DNA from: Dyadobacter pollutisoli
GTDB taxonomy: Bacteria; Bacteroidota; Bacteroidia; Cytophagales; Spirosomataceae
DNA length: 64,000 nucleotides
Direction of reading: 5' to 3'
NCBI RefSeq assembly: GCF_026625565.1
Contig: NZ_CP112998.1
Span: 6,794,501 to 6,858,500, forward strand
The translations under genes were made by a program, and so were the position numbers. Under the pieces are notes generated by a model. The model was not told the DNA's origin and made no database searches. It saw nothing but the letters and a program-made list of their open reading frames with translations. Position 1 is the stretch's first letter, and every line of letters begins with the position of its first letter. Below, piece by piece: positions 7,557-15,735 of this stretch.

Positions 7557-9815
7557 TTATTCGGAAATCATACCCAGGTACCGGCCCATCCAGTAGGGTA
7601 GCAGCCAGAAAACAGGCTCCCTTTCTACCTGAGGGTTTCCTCCTGCCAATGTCCAGGGATTCTTATCCCAGCGCACGGTCATCCTGATGCTCGCAGGCTG
7701 TAACTGATCCACCTGATCGTCTTCCAGTACCGGCGCATGCACAATGCGAACGTCTTCTCTTTTACTATGGTCAATGGGCCAGTCGACGAGATCCAGCGGG
7801 GTGTCTATCAGAAAATCGACGGAATTATTCAGCTCCGCTTTTTGATCCAGGGAATAATTGTAGATAAAATTGATCAGCGGATTATGGTCGCCTTTCCGAT
7901 GCGTAAACCATTCTTCCAGGTGATTTTTGTAAAATTTCCGCCGCTCGGGATCTTTCTCGCAATGGATCAGAATAGGATAGAGATAAGCTTGCAGTACCAC
8001 ATCAAAATAGATCAGCCAGGCTGGATTTTGCTTGGTCACCTCCGCCATATTATCCAAAAAATGCTCTTTTTCGATCAGCCGCAAATATTCATTCTGGTAC
8101 TTCTGATCACCCGTCATGTGGTGAGCAAGTTTAACAAATGCCAGTAGTTCCATTGAATTCTGATTGCGATCAGGCAGCCATTCCGGGTCATTGTTCAGCC
8201 TATCGGGCGACCATACGGACCACCGCGTGTGCGTACCGTCCACATCCACCAGATTGAAACTGTTTTTCATCAAATGGTCGACAATATTACTGACGTGCTT
8301 TGCTATGATTTTTTTCTCAGCATCGTCGGCGACCAAAGTGTAGTAGAAATAGTAACCAAACATGTGGCCGCACATTTCGTCGCTGCTGGTATCCCCTTTC
8401 CAAAGCCATTTTCCGTCTTTTGATAAATGCCAACGTACTTCCACAGGCTTGAAACGCGGCTCTTTAACCAGTTCATCGGCTTTTTCTCGCTCGGTGAAAG
8501 TCCGGTTGCCGTCATGCATATTTTTCCAGTCCGAAGGAATAATGGTACGGGCAAAAAAGCCGTCGGTACCAGTTACTTCCTGTAATAATTTCAGAAAGCC
8601 AAAGGCCTTTTTCGCATTCTCTCTGGCCTCCGGACTTTTGGTTGCCGCATACCTGAAACTTTCCATAGCCAGGTAGTTACCAGTATACTCCCCATCATTG
8701 TCATCGTCTTCCGGCTCCCAGGTAGTGGTGTCGCCGGGAACCTTCAAATGTGCTTGTCCGGCGATCCAGGGTGCTCGAATGTGCCGCTTCATTAGTACGT
8801 CAAAGAAGAAATCATTCTTTTGCGTCAATGTCATCTTACTTTTTGCAATCGCACTCACACCCTGCGCAGTTGCGACCCAGGCAGTTCCATTTTGGTCAAA
8901 AGCAATGTCGCGAACCTGGTCATCAAGGAGCCAGCGTCGTGAAAACAATAGAGAATGATTGCCATCGTGCCGGTAACGGACAATGCCTGCCTGCGTACCT
9001 ACCCACATGGAGCTGTCAGGGGCATATTTTAGCGCACTCACATATCTGGAAGGGATACCATTTTCGGGACGCAGTTCTTTTTCAATCTGGTCGGCTTGGC
9101 GAATCGTTACACCGCCGAGTCCGCCGACCCATAGTTTTTGGTCAATGTCAAATGCCAGACCTTTTGCGTAGCCGCTGATCAATGCATCTGTTTTGTAATA
9201 ATGTTTTAATTCCTTTTCCGTCCAATGATATAAACCTACGTCCGTAGCGATCCATAAGCCTTTGCTCCCGTCAGAAATGACATCCCGGACAGATTTTGAG
9301 ATGTTAGCTTTCAGTTTTTGAAAACCTTTCCCACCGTCGAACCAGAAACCGTTCGGGCCTAGTGCATAAGTACCTTCTTTCGCGACACATACTGCCGATA
9401 CAGGGCCGTCGGGACCTGCGACTTTCTCCAATGCATTGTTTTTGAAACGATACAATCCATTCCATGTTCCCAGCCAAACGCTGCCATCGGAGCCGGCTTC
9501 GACCACAAATGCAGGGCCTTTGTCATTGCCCGTGATTACATTGGTCCATTCAGAAGCGTCTTTCTTTTTTTGAAAAATACCGGCTGCAGTAGCAATCCAA
9601 ACATTAGAACCATGATCAACAGTCACACTCCGGACATCCCCGGCCGCGGGCTCATTGGTTACCGGAAATGCATGATGCACCTCTTGCCAGAAAGCCTGAT
9701 CCTGGTAAATCCCATCCTCGGAATCAACAGTTATATTCCTTCCACAGGAAATAAGGAATGTTAACCCAAAGCATAAAATGTACACGGGAAAAGTCTTTTG
9801 AAAAAGATCCGTCAT
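7557..9815 (-). CDS. Beta-propeller plus alpha-helical (toroid-like) lipoprotein, paralog 2
   Basis: This 752-residue protein starts with a lipoprotein signal (lipid-bearing Cys about residue 24 in LISC). Residues of about 35-330 are propeller repeats (SVTVDHGSNVWIATAAGIF, GSVWLGTWNGLYRF, KGLWIATDVGLYHW, SMWVGTQAGIVRY). Residues of about 345-752 are helical with DDDNDGEYTGNYLAMESFRY, TSSDEMCGHMFGYYF, TPLDLVDWPIDHSKRED and WLLPYWMGRYLG, all shared in order with the protein at 2948-5176. The conserved acidic D-x-D-N-D-G element may bind a metal. It starts within the last codons of the kinase/phosphatase gene (4 nt overlap), implying translational coupling. Function is not known to me; an alpha/alpha-barrel glycan enzyme guided by a propeller is a reasonable guess. 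Confidence 0.7.
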   Translation of the reverse strand: MTDLFQKTFPVYILCFGLTFLISCGRNITVDSEDGIYQDQAFWQEVHHAFPVTNEPAAGDVRSVTVDHGSNVWIATAAGIFQKKKDASEWTNVITGNDKGPAFVVEAGSDGSVWLGTWNGLYRFKNNALEKVAGPDGPVSAVCVAKEGTYALGPNGFWFDGGKGFQKLKANISKSVRDVISDGSKGLWIATDVGLYHWTEKELKHYYKTDALISGYAKGLAFDIDQKLWVGGLGGVTIRQADQIEKELRPENGIPSRYVSALKYAPDSSMWVGTQAGIVRYRHDGNHSLLFSRRWLLDDQVRDIAFDQNGTAWVATAQGVSAIAKSKMTLTQKNDFFFDVLMKRHIRAPWIAGQAHLKVPGDTTTWEPEDDDNDGEYTGNYLAMESFRYAATKSPEARENAKKAFGFLKLLQEVTGTDGFFARTIIPSDWKNMHDGNRTFTEREKADELVKEPRFKPVEVRWHLSKDGKWLWKGDTSSDEMCGHMFGYYFYYTLVADDAEKKIIAKHVSNIVDHLMKNSFNLVDVDGTHTRWSVWSPDRLNNDPEWLPDRNQNSMELLAFVKLAHHMTGDQKYQNEYLRLIEKEHFLDNMAEVTKQNPAWLIYFDVVLQAYLYPILIHCEKDPERRKFYKNHLEEWFTHRKGDHNPLINFIYNYSLDQKAELNNSVDFLIDTPLDLVDWPIDHSKREDVRIVHAPVLEDDQVDQLQPASIRMTVRWDKNPWTLAGGNPQVEREPVFWLLPYWMGRYLGMISE

Positions 9816-11737
9816 GCGTCGGCGTAATTTACATTTTCCTGAAAGAGAAGGGTTACCAGCTTTTTGTATTGGGAAAAGTCGGGGATCAGCAACTGCGCTC
9901 CCGCTTTCACGAGGCGTGGACGTTTGGCCGGGTTATGCCCGAAACGCTGCACCTCATTGCTCGTAATACCCACCGAAACGCCGCCTGCGCGCCTTCCTTC
10001 CCGTATTTCGTCAGGTCCGTCGCCGAAAACCGCGAGTTCATTACCACGCAGGTTGTTATCCCGGATGATCTTTTCAATGATCATTTTTTTCGAAAACTTG
10101 GTGTAGTCCTTCAATGCACCGTAAATACCGCCGTCGAACAGATCGGCATAGCCGAGCATTTCAGCCTCATTTCTAACGTCATCTGCATCGGTACCGCTCG
10201 CCAGGTACATGGTTACGCCCCGTTCTTTGAGCTCATGCAGGAAAGCTACGGCACCTTTCAGCGTGTAATCTTCCTGACCAAGTTCTCCCGAAGCAAGCTT
10301 TGCCATTCGTTTGTTGACCATTTCCATGAGGCCATCATTGTAAATTTCCTTGTACTGGAATTTGTCAAGAATCTTATCCTCAGGCACATATCCGAATTCT
10401 CTGACGAGGTTCACCAGTCCTTCCATTTGATAAATGGTCTGGATACCCGTTGTCTTGTGGATAAATTCCTTGCAATGCGCTAATACCTTATGAAAAGTAG
10501 CCGAATCGATGGTTTCATAGTGGTCGCCCAGGATGGATTTCATCATGACTGGCTCCATAATTTCCTCCCAGCCCTGCCTCAGCGAACTGATCGTGCCGTC
10601 GTGATCGAAAACGGCATACCTTATATGTCCCAACTTTTCCAGCACTTCAGGTGCGCAAAGCTCAAACTCTGTGTCGGGTACATACACCGCGCTGCGCTCG
10701 TTTTCTGCCAGGTCAGCATTATATATGTAGTCGGGTTCATTGCTGATGTTGAGGATCTCTTCAGCATTGGCAGTACCGGTTGTGTACAGTTTCTGAACCG
10801 TAACACCGGCAGCGAAATTGCCAAAAATGGCAGCCTCGGCAGGGCTTATGCCAGCCGCGAGACACAATGCAATGGCGCTGATGGCAGTATCCCCGGCGCC
10901 TACCGTATCCAGTTTGTTTTTAAGCTGCAATCCCTGAACTTCATGGTAACCGTGATCGTCAAAAGCAATAATGCCACGCTCGCCGCAGGTTACGAAAACA
11001 GGTTTTTGGGATTTATCATAAACCTCCTTGCCATACTTTTTCACATCGACCACCGGCACATTTTCACCAGGACTGACTTGCAGACCTGTCAGCGAGGCAA
11101 TTTCCTTGTCGTTGGCTTTGAGGAAAGTGTTCTTAAACCGGTCATTAAAATGCCGAGAATCGAGCATAACGATCTTATCAGGGTATTTGGCAAAAAGAAT
11201 GTTAGCCTTTTCAATGAAGCTTTCATTATTGATGCTGCCCGTCACCTGCTGGTTGAAAATCAATGCATCATATTGTTGCAATGACGCTTCGAGTGCATCT
11301 AATATAAGCTGGTCCGTATCAATGCTTCTTTCATTATATACACCGAAATCTATCCGCGGTTCTTCCCGCCCGTCAACAAGGCGTTTCAGATAACTATATG
11401 TATTGAAATCAGCCTTTTGGATAAAAAGTGCCGAGGTGTCCGCGCGCAGCGCGTTCAGTTGCGATGTAAGTTCACGCCCCTGCATATCGTCGCCCACGGC
11501 ACCGATCACTTTAATGGCGGCCGGTTTCAGCGCAGAAAGATTGGCCACGACATTGCCCGCACCTCCGGGAGTATAATAATGCCTGGCAACGGCTTGCGCC
11601 TGTAAACCTGTTTCAATGGAAACTTCTGAGCCCCGCTCATCCATGACCCAGTAGGAGTCAAGACAGAAATCGCCGTAGACAGCAATTTTTACAAGGGAGA
11701 TTTTTTCAAGAATATTTTTGATGCGGCTTTGGTCCAT
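9812..11737 (-). CDS. PfkB-family sugar kinase fused to HAD-superfamily phosphatase
   Basis: This 641-residue cytoplasmic protein has two complete catalytic modules. Residues 1-335 are a PfkB/ribokinase-type kinase similar in layout to the kinase half of HldE: GDFCLDSYW, the glycine-rich YTPGGAGNVVANLSAL (residues 55-70) and the catalytic signature DTVGAGDTA with Asp about 283. Residues of about 370-600 are a HAD phosphatase with motif I FDHDGT (Asp378, Asp380), motif II LASGTD and motif IV VFGDGPDE. A kinase and a phosphatase on one chain could make one sugar phosphate and remove another, or pass a sugar through two steps as in heptose activation; this is inference. It appears to be the first gene of the six-gene minus-strand operon. 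Confidence 0.85.
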   Translation of the reverse strand: MDQSRIKNILEKISLVKIAVYGDFCLDSYWVMDERGSEVSIETGLQAQAVARHYYTPGGAGNVVANLSALKPAAIKVIGAVGDDMQGRELTSQLNALRADTSALFIQKADFNTYSYLKRLVDGREEPRIDFGVYNERSIDTDQLILDALEASLQQYDALIFNQQVTGSINNESFIEKANILFAKYPDKIVMLDSRHFNDRFKNTFLKANDKEIASLTGLQVSPGENVPVVDVKKYGKEVYDKSQKPVFVTCGERGIIAFDDHGYHEVQGLQLKNKLDTVGAGDTAISAIALCLAAGISPAEAAIFGNFAAGVTVQKLYTTGTANAEEILNISNEPDYIYNADLAENERSAVYVPDTEFELCAPEVLEKLGHIRYAVFDHDGTISSLRQGWEEIMEPVMMKSILGDHYETIDSATFHKVLAHCKEFIHKTTGIQTIYQMEGLVNLVREFGYVPEDKILDKFQYKEIYNDGLMEMVNKRMAKLASGELGQEDYTLKGAVAFLHELKERGVTMYLASGTDADDVRNEAEMLGYADLFDGGIYGALKDYTKFSKKMIIEKIIRDNNLRGNELAVFGDGPDEIREGRRAGGVSVGITSNEVQRFGHNPAKRPRLVKAGAQLLIPDFSQYKKLVTLLFQENVNYADA

Positions 11738-12309
11738 GGAAATTTTCGGACTGGTTTAGGAAATGAATAGTGATGCTTTTTACACTTTATATACTCCGCG
11801 TCTAATCCAGCAGGCTATCTGATGTCCGCGCATTTATGCTAAATATTATAAAATTGTTAAAAATTGAATTTCACCGTTGGTTACAAAAGTACTATCGGTT
11901 ATTTGCGGGTTTGTTAAGAAATAGCTGGTAATGAGGCTAGATGTTTAAATTACCAAGACAATATTACCATACGATTAACTGAGCGGCATTTGCGCAAAAT
12001 GAAGATATTTTTACGCAAGTTGCGATTTGGAATTGAAACCAAAGCCGTAGTTTTATCGAAGAATTACAAATACGCCGCTCAATAGAAAACATTGCCTATT
12101 ATTTTGATTGCAGAATTTTAAGTTGCCCAGGTAAGTTTTCAAACAATTTTATTTTAAGAAGCCAATTGATTGTCAGTAACATGCAGATTGTTTAGTTCTC
12201 ATTTTTAATCGATCTGTTGAATAGGATCTTATCAAGAATAAAGATTCTTTTAGTTATACAATGTTTCAGTAAGACCGTAACCCTTTTCTATAAGATAAAC
12301 TTTACTACC
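11738..12309. other. Intergenic region between divergent operon and sigma factor gene
   Basis: About 570 bases without a convincing coding frame. It is AT-rich and should hold the divergent promoters for the minus-strand carbohydrate operon and the plus-strand ECF sigma gene. Only one promoter-like motif for the minus strand was found, listed separately. No tRNA, repeat or riboswitch pattern was recognised. Confidence 0.5.
11884..11891 (-). promoter_or_regulatory. Possible -7 promoter element of the minus-strand operon
   Basis: On the minus strand these bases read TACTTTTG, the Bacteroidota TAnnTTTG element and identical to that of rpsL. No clear TTTG is seen at the expected distance upstream, and the leader to the kinase/phosphatase start would be about 145 nt, so the call is weak. 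Confidence 0.3.
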
Positions 12310-12849
12310 GTGGCCTACCCCGACGAAAACACGCTCAGAAAAGTAACGCAAGGTGATGAAGCAGCCTTTGCAGAACTGTACAATTATTACAAGACGCCTG
12401 CGCTGCGTTTTACTATCTCATTGTTGAAAGATGAGGAAGAAGCGGAAAATATGGTACAGGATGTGTTCATCAAGATCTGGGTGAAAAGGACGCATATTAA
12501 GCCCGATTATAACTTCAATTCCTACCTGTTTACCTGCCTTAGAAACATGGCATTCGATCATTTCAAAAAGATCGAAAAGAGCGAGCAGCTTCGTAAACAT
12601 TATATGGAGGCGATCCGGACGGCCGGTGAGGAGGAGAGGGAAGAAAATGAAAGAAGACTTGGACTGGTTCAGGCAGCGGTCGACTCACTGTCGATCAAAA
12701 GAAAGCTGATCCTGAAACTCAATATAGAAGAAGGGAAATCATACCAGGAAATCGCTGAGTTTTTGAGAATATCTAAAAACACGGTGAAGAACCAGCTCGT
12801 GAAAGCCAAGCAGATTTTAAGAGAAAAGGTCGATTTTGCTACGGTTTAG
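12310..12849 (+). CDS. ECF-type RNA polymerase sigma factor (Bacteroidota expansion family)
   Basis: Region sigma-2 is seen in DEAAFAELYNYYKTPALRF and MVQDVFIKIWVKR, with RNMAFDHFKK closing it. Sigma-4 is seen in YQEIAEFLRISKNTVKNQL (helix-turn-helix). I chose GTG at 12310 (179 residues, VAYPDENTLRKV...), which puts the protein at the usual size. The longer frame from TTG at 12217 adds 31 hydrophobic or basic residues not typical of the family, and there is no in-frame ATG before the domain. No FecR-like anti-sigma factor or SusC/D pair is adjacent, so the target and controlling signal cannot be read from context. The gene ends before a strong bidirectional terminator. Confidence 0.85.
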   Translation: MAYPDENTLRKVTQGDEAAFAELYNYYKTPALRFTISLLKDEEEAENMVQDVFIKIWVKRTHIKPDYNFNSYLFTCLRNMAFDHFKKIEKSEQLRKHYMEAIRTAGEEEREENERRLGLVQAAVDSLSIKRKLILKLNIEEGKSYQEIAEFLRISKNTVKNQLVKAKQILREKVDFATV

Positions 12850-12880
12850 TAAATCTCAAGGAAATACGATGTTCCTAAAA

Positions 12881-12917
12881 CCAGAAAAACAGAAGCCGTA
12901 AGCTTCTGTTTTTCTGG
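12881..12917. terminator. Bidirectional rho-independent terminator
   Basis: A perfect 16 bp stem (12881-12896 with 12902-12917, starting CCAGAAAAACAGAAGC) has a five-base loop. It is flanked by AAAA on the left and TTTT on the right. It lies between the convergent sigma factor gene and the lipoprotein gene and should terminate both. Confidence 0.9.
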
Positions 12918-12933
12918 TTTTTAATCAAATTTT

Positions 12934-13557
12934 TTATTTCAGGTCACCCAGCTTAGACAGGTCAATGTCTTTGAGAGCATCTTTCAGCTGGTCTATCGAA
13001 ACATTGTTTCCATCAACATTGACCAGGTAACGATCCGCAACAAGCACATTCAGCTCTCCCGACTTGTTTTGATTGTCGTATTTTTCAAAAGATTTATAAC
13101 CTTCGAGCTTGGTCGTTTTTTCATAACCGGTCGCTGTTTCTTTGTCAATTTCGGCGATGGACCAGGCTGCGAGCGTCATGGTAGAAACACCGGCAATCCC
13201 TCCGGTATCGATAATTTCAATGTCAATGGATTCTCCATCGCCACCGGAATATTTACCTTCGGCGGTAGAAACTGTAAATCCCATCGCGCCGGATTTTTCG
13301 CCGGTAGCTTCTGTGCGGGATAAACTTCCCAGTTTTTCGGGCAACAGTTCTTTTAGTTTTCGGAAATCAATGGGTTCTACTGCCTCACGGTTCCCCATTT
13401 CTTTGGCTTTATCGGCGAACGCCTGCAAAGCATCGATCGGGCCTTTGGCTTCTTCCGCTTTTTCTTCCTCCTGCCCTTTATCTTCCTGCTTGCTACCGCA
13501 ACTACTGAAGAGCAGGCCAGATGAAAGGACAAATGCTAAAATAAACGATGTTTTCAT
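12934..13557 (-). CDS. Hypothetical lipoprotein, 207 residues
   Basis: A lipoprotein signal peptide with lipobox FSSC (Cys about 20) is followed by a charged, Glu/Lys-rich linker of about 20 residues (GSKQEDKGQEEEKAEEAKG). A mixed domain follows in which acidic and Gly-rich strands alternate (DGESIDIEIIDTGGIAGVST). The C-terminus carries VDGNNVSIDQLKDALKDIDL, which suggests a short helical tail packing on the domain. I do not recognise a named family. It is probably a membrane-anchored periplasmic protein. It is transcribed alone toward the terminator at 12881-12917; upstream lgt is on the same strand 93 nt away, but I see no evidence for cotranscription. Confidence 0.75.
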   Translation of the reverse strand: MKTSFILAFVLSSGLLFSSCGSKQEDKGQEEEKAEEAKGPIDALQAFADKAKEMGNREAVEPIDFRKLKELLPEKLGSLSRTEATGEKSGAMGFTVSTAEGKYSGGDGESIDIEIIDTGGIAGVSTMTLAAWSIAEIDKETATGYEKTTKLEGYKSFEKYDNQNKSGELNVLVADRYLVNVDGNNVSIDQLKDALKDIDLSKLGDLK

Positions 13558-13650
13558 CTTCCAATGGTTATGGTTATTTCAAATATGAATTCAATTTAAT
13601 GAAAACAAACCATTGATACATACCTACTGCGCGAGTAGCAGAACATTATT

Positions 13651-14481
13651 TTAGCTTACCTCCTTCACCGGATTATTTCTTGAATTAATAATGAAATAAA
13701 TGCCGAGAAGTACTGCGGGAATACTCAGGATCTGGCCCATATTGAGCGCATAATTGGCCTCGAAAGCCTCCTGGTTTTCTTTGAAAAATTCATAGATAAA
13801 TCGCAGCGTAAAGACCCAGATAAAGAACACGCCCACCAATAAGCCACGCGGAGTAGCAGCCTTATATTTGTTCCAGATCCACAATAGGACGAAAAACAGT
13901 ATGAAGCATGAAATGGATTCGTAAAGCTGCGCGGGATGGCGTGGTATTTGCCTGAACTCGGTATTGTGTACAAAAATGAAGCTCCAAGGCACATCGGTCG
14001 GTTTGCCGACGATCTCGGAATTCATGAGGTTTCCAAATCTGATAAACGCACCTGCCAGGGCAATGGTGATCACCATTCTGTCGGCAACCCAAAAGAACGT
14101 TTGCCCCGAGGCCCGCCGTGACCTGGAATAAAGCCAGAGCCCGGTAATGATCCCGATAATAGCTCCGTGACTTGCTAAGCCGGCGTAAGGAGGCAGTATT
14201 ACCTCCATGGGATTTTTGAAAAGCACTTCGGGTTCATAAAAAAGAAAATGACCCACGCGCGCACCGATTACAGTCGATAAAACCATGTAAAGTGTCAGCG
14301 CATCAATATCTTCGAGGGATCTTCCTTCTTTTTTAAAGATATGGATCATAATTTGCTGTCCGATCAGGAAACCAAGTGCAAAAAGAAGACCGTACCAGCG
14401 AACAGGGAAGGGGCCAAAGCCAAGGAATTCGGGAATAGTAAATATTTCAGGACTGGCGTCCCAGAGAATATACGAAATCAT
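13651..14481 (-). CDS. lgt: Phosphatidylglycerol-prolipoprotein diacylglyceryl transferase
   Basis: Lgt transfers the diacylglyceryl group of phosphatidylglycerol to the lipobox Cys of prolipoproteins, the first step of lipoprotein maturation in the inner membrane. The 276 residues contain about seven membrane segments and the family signature VIGARVGHFLFYEPE with its conserved Arg. GRxxNSEI is degraded here to RFGNLMNSEIVGKPTD, normal for the family's second conserved block, and HPAQLYES follows. Length is standard. The start is at ATG 14481, just downstream of the divergent yidD leader. The many lipoproteins in this window are its expected substrates. Confidence 0.96.
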   Translation of the reverse strand: MISYILWDASPEIFTIPEFLGFGPFPVRWYGLLFALGFLIGQQIMIHIFKKEGRSLEDIDALTLYMVLSTVIGARVGHFLFYEPEVLFKNPMEVILPPYAGLASHGAIIGIITGLWLYSRSRRASGQTFFWVADRMVITIALAGAFIRFGNLMNSEIVGKPTDVPWSFIFVHNTEFRQIPRHPAQLYESISCFILFFVLLWIWNKYKAATPRGLLVGVFFIWVFTLRFIYEFFKENQEAFEANYALNMGQILSIPAVLLGIYFIINSRNNPVKEVS

Positions 14482-14531
14482 GCGTTTGTGATGTTAATTG
14501 TCAAATATACTACTTTGAGACAAGAAGAGAA

Positions 14532-14741
14532 ATGAAATTTTTACTCATAGGGCTGGTCCGGATTTACCAGGGAGTGCTGTCGCCTTACCTGCCCAATTCC
14601 TGCCGGTATACACCCACTTGTTCGCAATATATGGTTCAGGCGGTGCAAAAGCATGGTGCAATAAAGGGAGGCTGGATGGGATTGAAAAGGATAGCCAGAT
14701 GCCATCCCTGGGGCGGTCACGGCCACGACCCGGTACCATAA
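14532..14741 (+). CDS. yidD: Membrane protein insertion efficiency factor YidD
   Basis: At 69 residues it has the whole YidD pattern: an amphipathic N-terminal helix (LLIGLVRIYQGVLSPYLP), the Cys-containing core NSCRYTPTCSQYM, then AVQKHGAIKGGWMGLKRI and ARCHPWGGHGHDPVP. It is thought to assist YidC-dependent insertion of inner-membrane proteins. In this genome it is away from rnpA/yidC and stands alone, divergent from lgt. Its stop is 1 nt from the end of the convergent MoxR gene. Confidence 0.95.
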   Translation: MKFLLIGLVRIYQGVLSPYLPNSCRYTPTCSQYMVQAVQKHGAIKGGWMGLKRIARCHPWGGHGHDPVP

Positions 14742-14742
14742 G

Positions 14743-15696
14743 TTATCCGATCGCGACTTTCCGTAGAATAGAATCAATGATCGTCATCGTACGTACCCCA
14801 TCCGCTTCCGCTTCATAATTCAGCAGGATCCGGTGGTTCATAATGTCCGGTGCGAGCTCTTTAATATCTTCGGGCAATACATAATCTCTTCCTTCCAGGT
14901 AAGCGAGTGCTTTGGCGGCACGGTTCAGATAAATAGTAGCGCGGGGTGAAACTCCGAACTGAATGTAACGCGCCTCGTCGCGCAAACCGTAGTCGAGCGG
15001 ACGGCGGGTCGCAAAAACGAGTTCGATGATATATCTTTCAAGTGTATCCGAAATGTTGACCTTATTGACATTGTCACGGATAGCAAAAATATCCTCCTTG
15101 TTCAGGATCGGCCTGATCTGGTAGTCGTAGTTAATGTCGGACATGCGACGCATCACTTCCAGTTCCTTCGCTTTATCAAGATAATCGACGTAGACTTTCA
15201 TCATAAACCGGTCGATCTGTGCCTCGGGAAGCGGGTAGGTTCCTTCCTGCTCTACCGGGTTTTGTGTAGCCAGTACTACAAATGGACGGTCCAACAGGTA
15301 GGTTTCGTCACCAATCGTCACCTGTTTTTCCTGCATGGCTTCTAATAATGCGGACTGCACTTTGGCAGGTGAGCGGTTCACTTCATCGGCCAATATAATA
15401 TTAGAGAATATCGGCCCTTTTTTGACTTCGTAATCCCCGATCTTTGGTTTGTAGATCATGGTACCGATCAAATCCGCCGGTAAAAGGTCGGGCGTGAACT
15501 GGATACGTTTAAAATCAAGGTGAAGTACTTTGGCCATCACATTGATCGTGAGGGTTTTGGCTAGGCCCGGAACACCTTCCAGCAAGATATGGCCTCCTGT
15601 AAAAAGCCCTATCAGCAGCCTGTTGAGCAATTTGTCCTGCCCCACAACAACCTTGCCCATTTCTTCCAGTACTTCCTTTATTTTTTCTATATACAT
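14743..15696 (-). CDS. MoxR-family AAA+ ATPase
   Basis: This 317-residue protein has a Walker A motif GVPGLAKT (about residues 37-44), Walker B ILADEVNRSPAK, sensor 1 LATQNPVEQEGTYPLPEAQ and the second-domain GVSPRATIYLNRAAKALA. MoxR ATPases are chaperone-like and act on partner proteins with DUF58 or von Willebrand A domains, usually encoded just downstream. Here no such partner lies next to it: yidD follows convergently and prmC precedes it by 39 nt on the same strand. The frame opens with ATG and the length is normal. Confidence 0.93.
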   Translation of the reverse strand: MYIEKIKEVLEEMGKVVVGQDKLLNRLLIGLFTGGHILLEGVPGLAKTLTINVMAKVLHLDFKRIQFTPDLLPADLIGTMIYKPKIGDYEVKKGPIFSNIILADEVNRSPAKVQSALLEAMQEKQVTIGDETYLLDRPFVVLATQNPVEQEGTYPLPEAQIDRFMMKVYVDYLDKAKELEVMRRMSDINYDYQIRPILNKEDIFAIRDNVNKVNISDTLERYIIELVFATRRPLDYGLRDEARYIQFGVSPRATIYLNRAAKALAYLEGRDYVLPEDIKELAPDIMNHRILLNYEAEADGVRTMTIIDSILRKVAIG

Positions 15697-15735
15697 TGAT
15701 TCAGGTTTCTAATAGCATTCCAGCCGCATGAGGAT

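Noticed and set aside
12217..12309. TTG start for the sigma factor
   Set aside because: It adds a hydrophobic leader absent from the family; GTG at 12310 fits length.
14502..14509. TATATTTG on the minus strand before lgt
   Set aside because: It matches TAnnTTTG but no upstream TTTG partner at the usual distance was seen; not strong enough to list.
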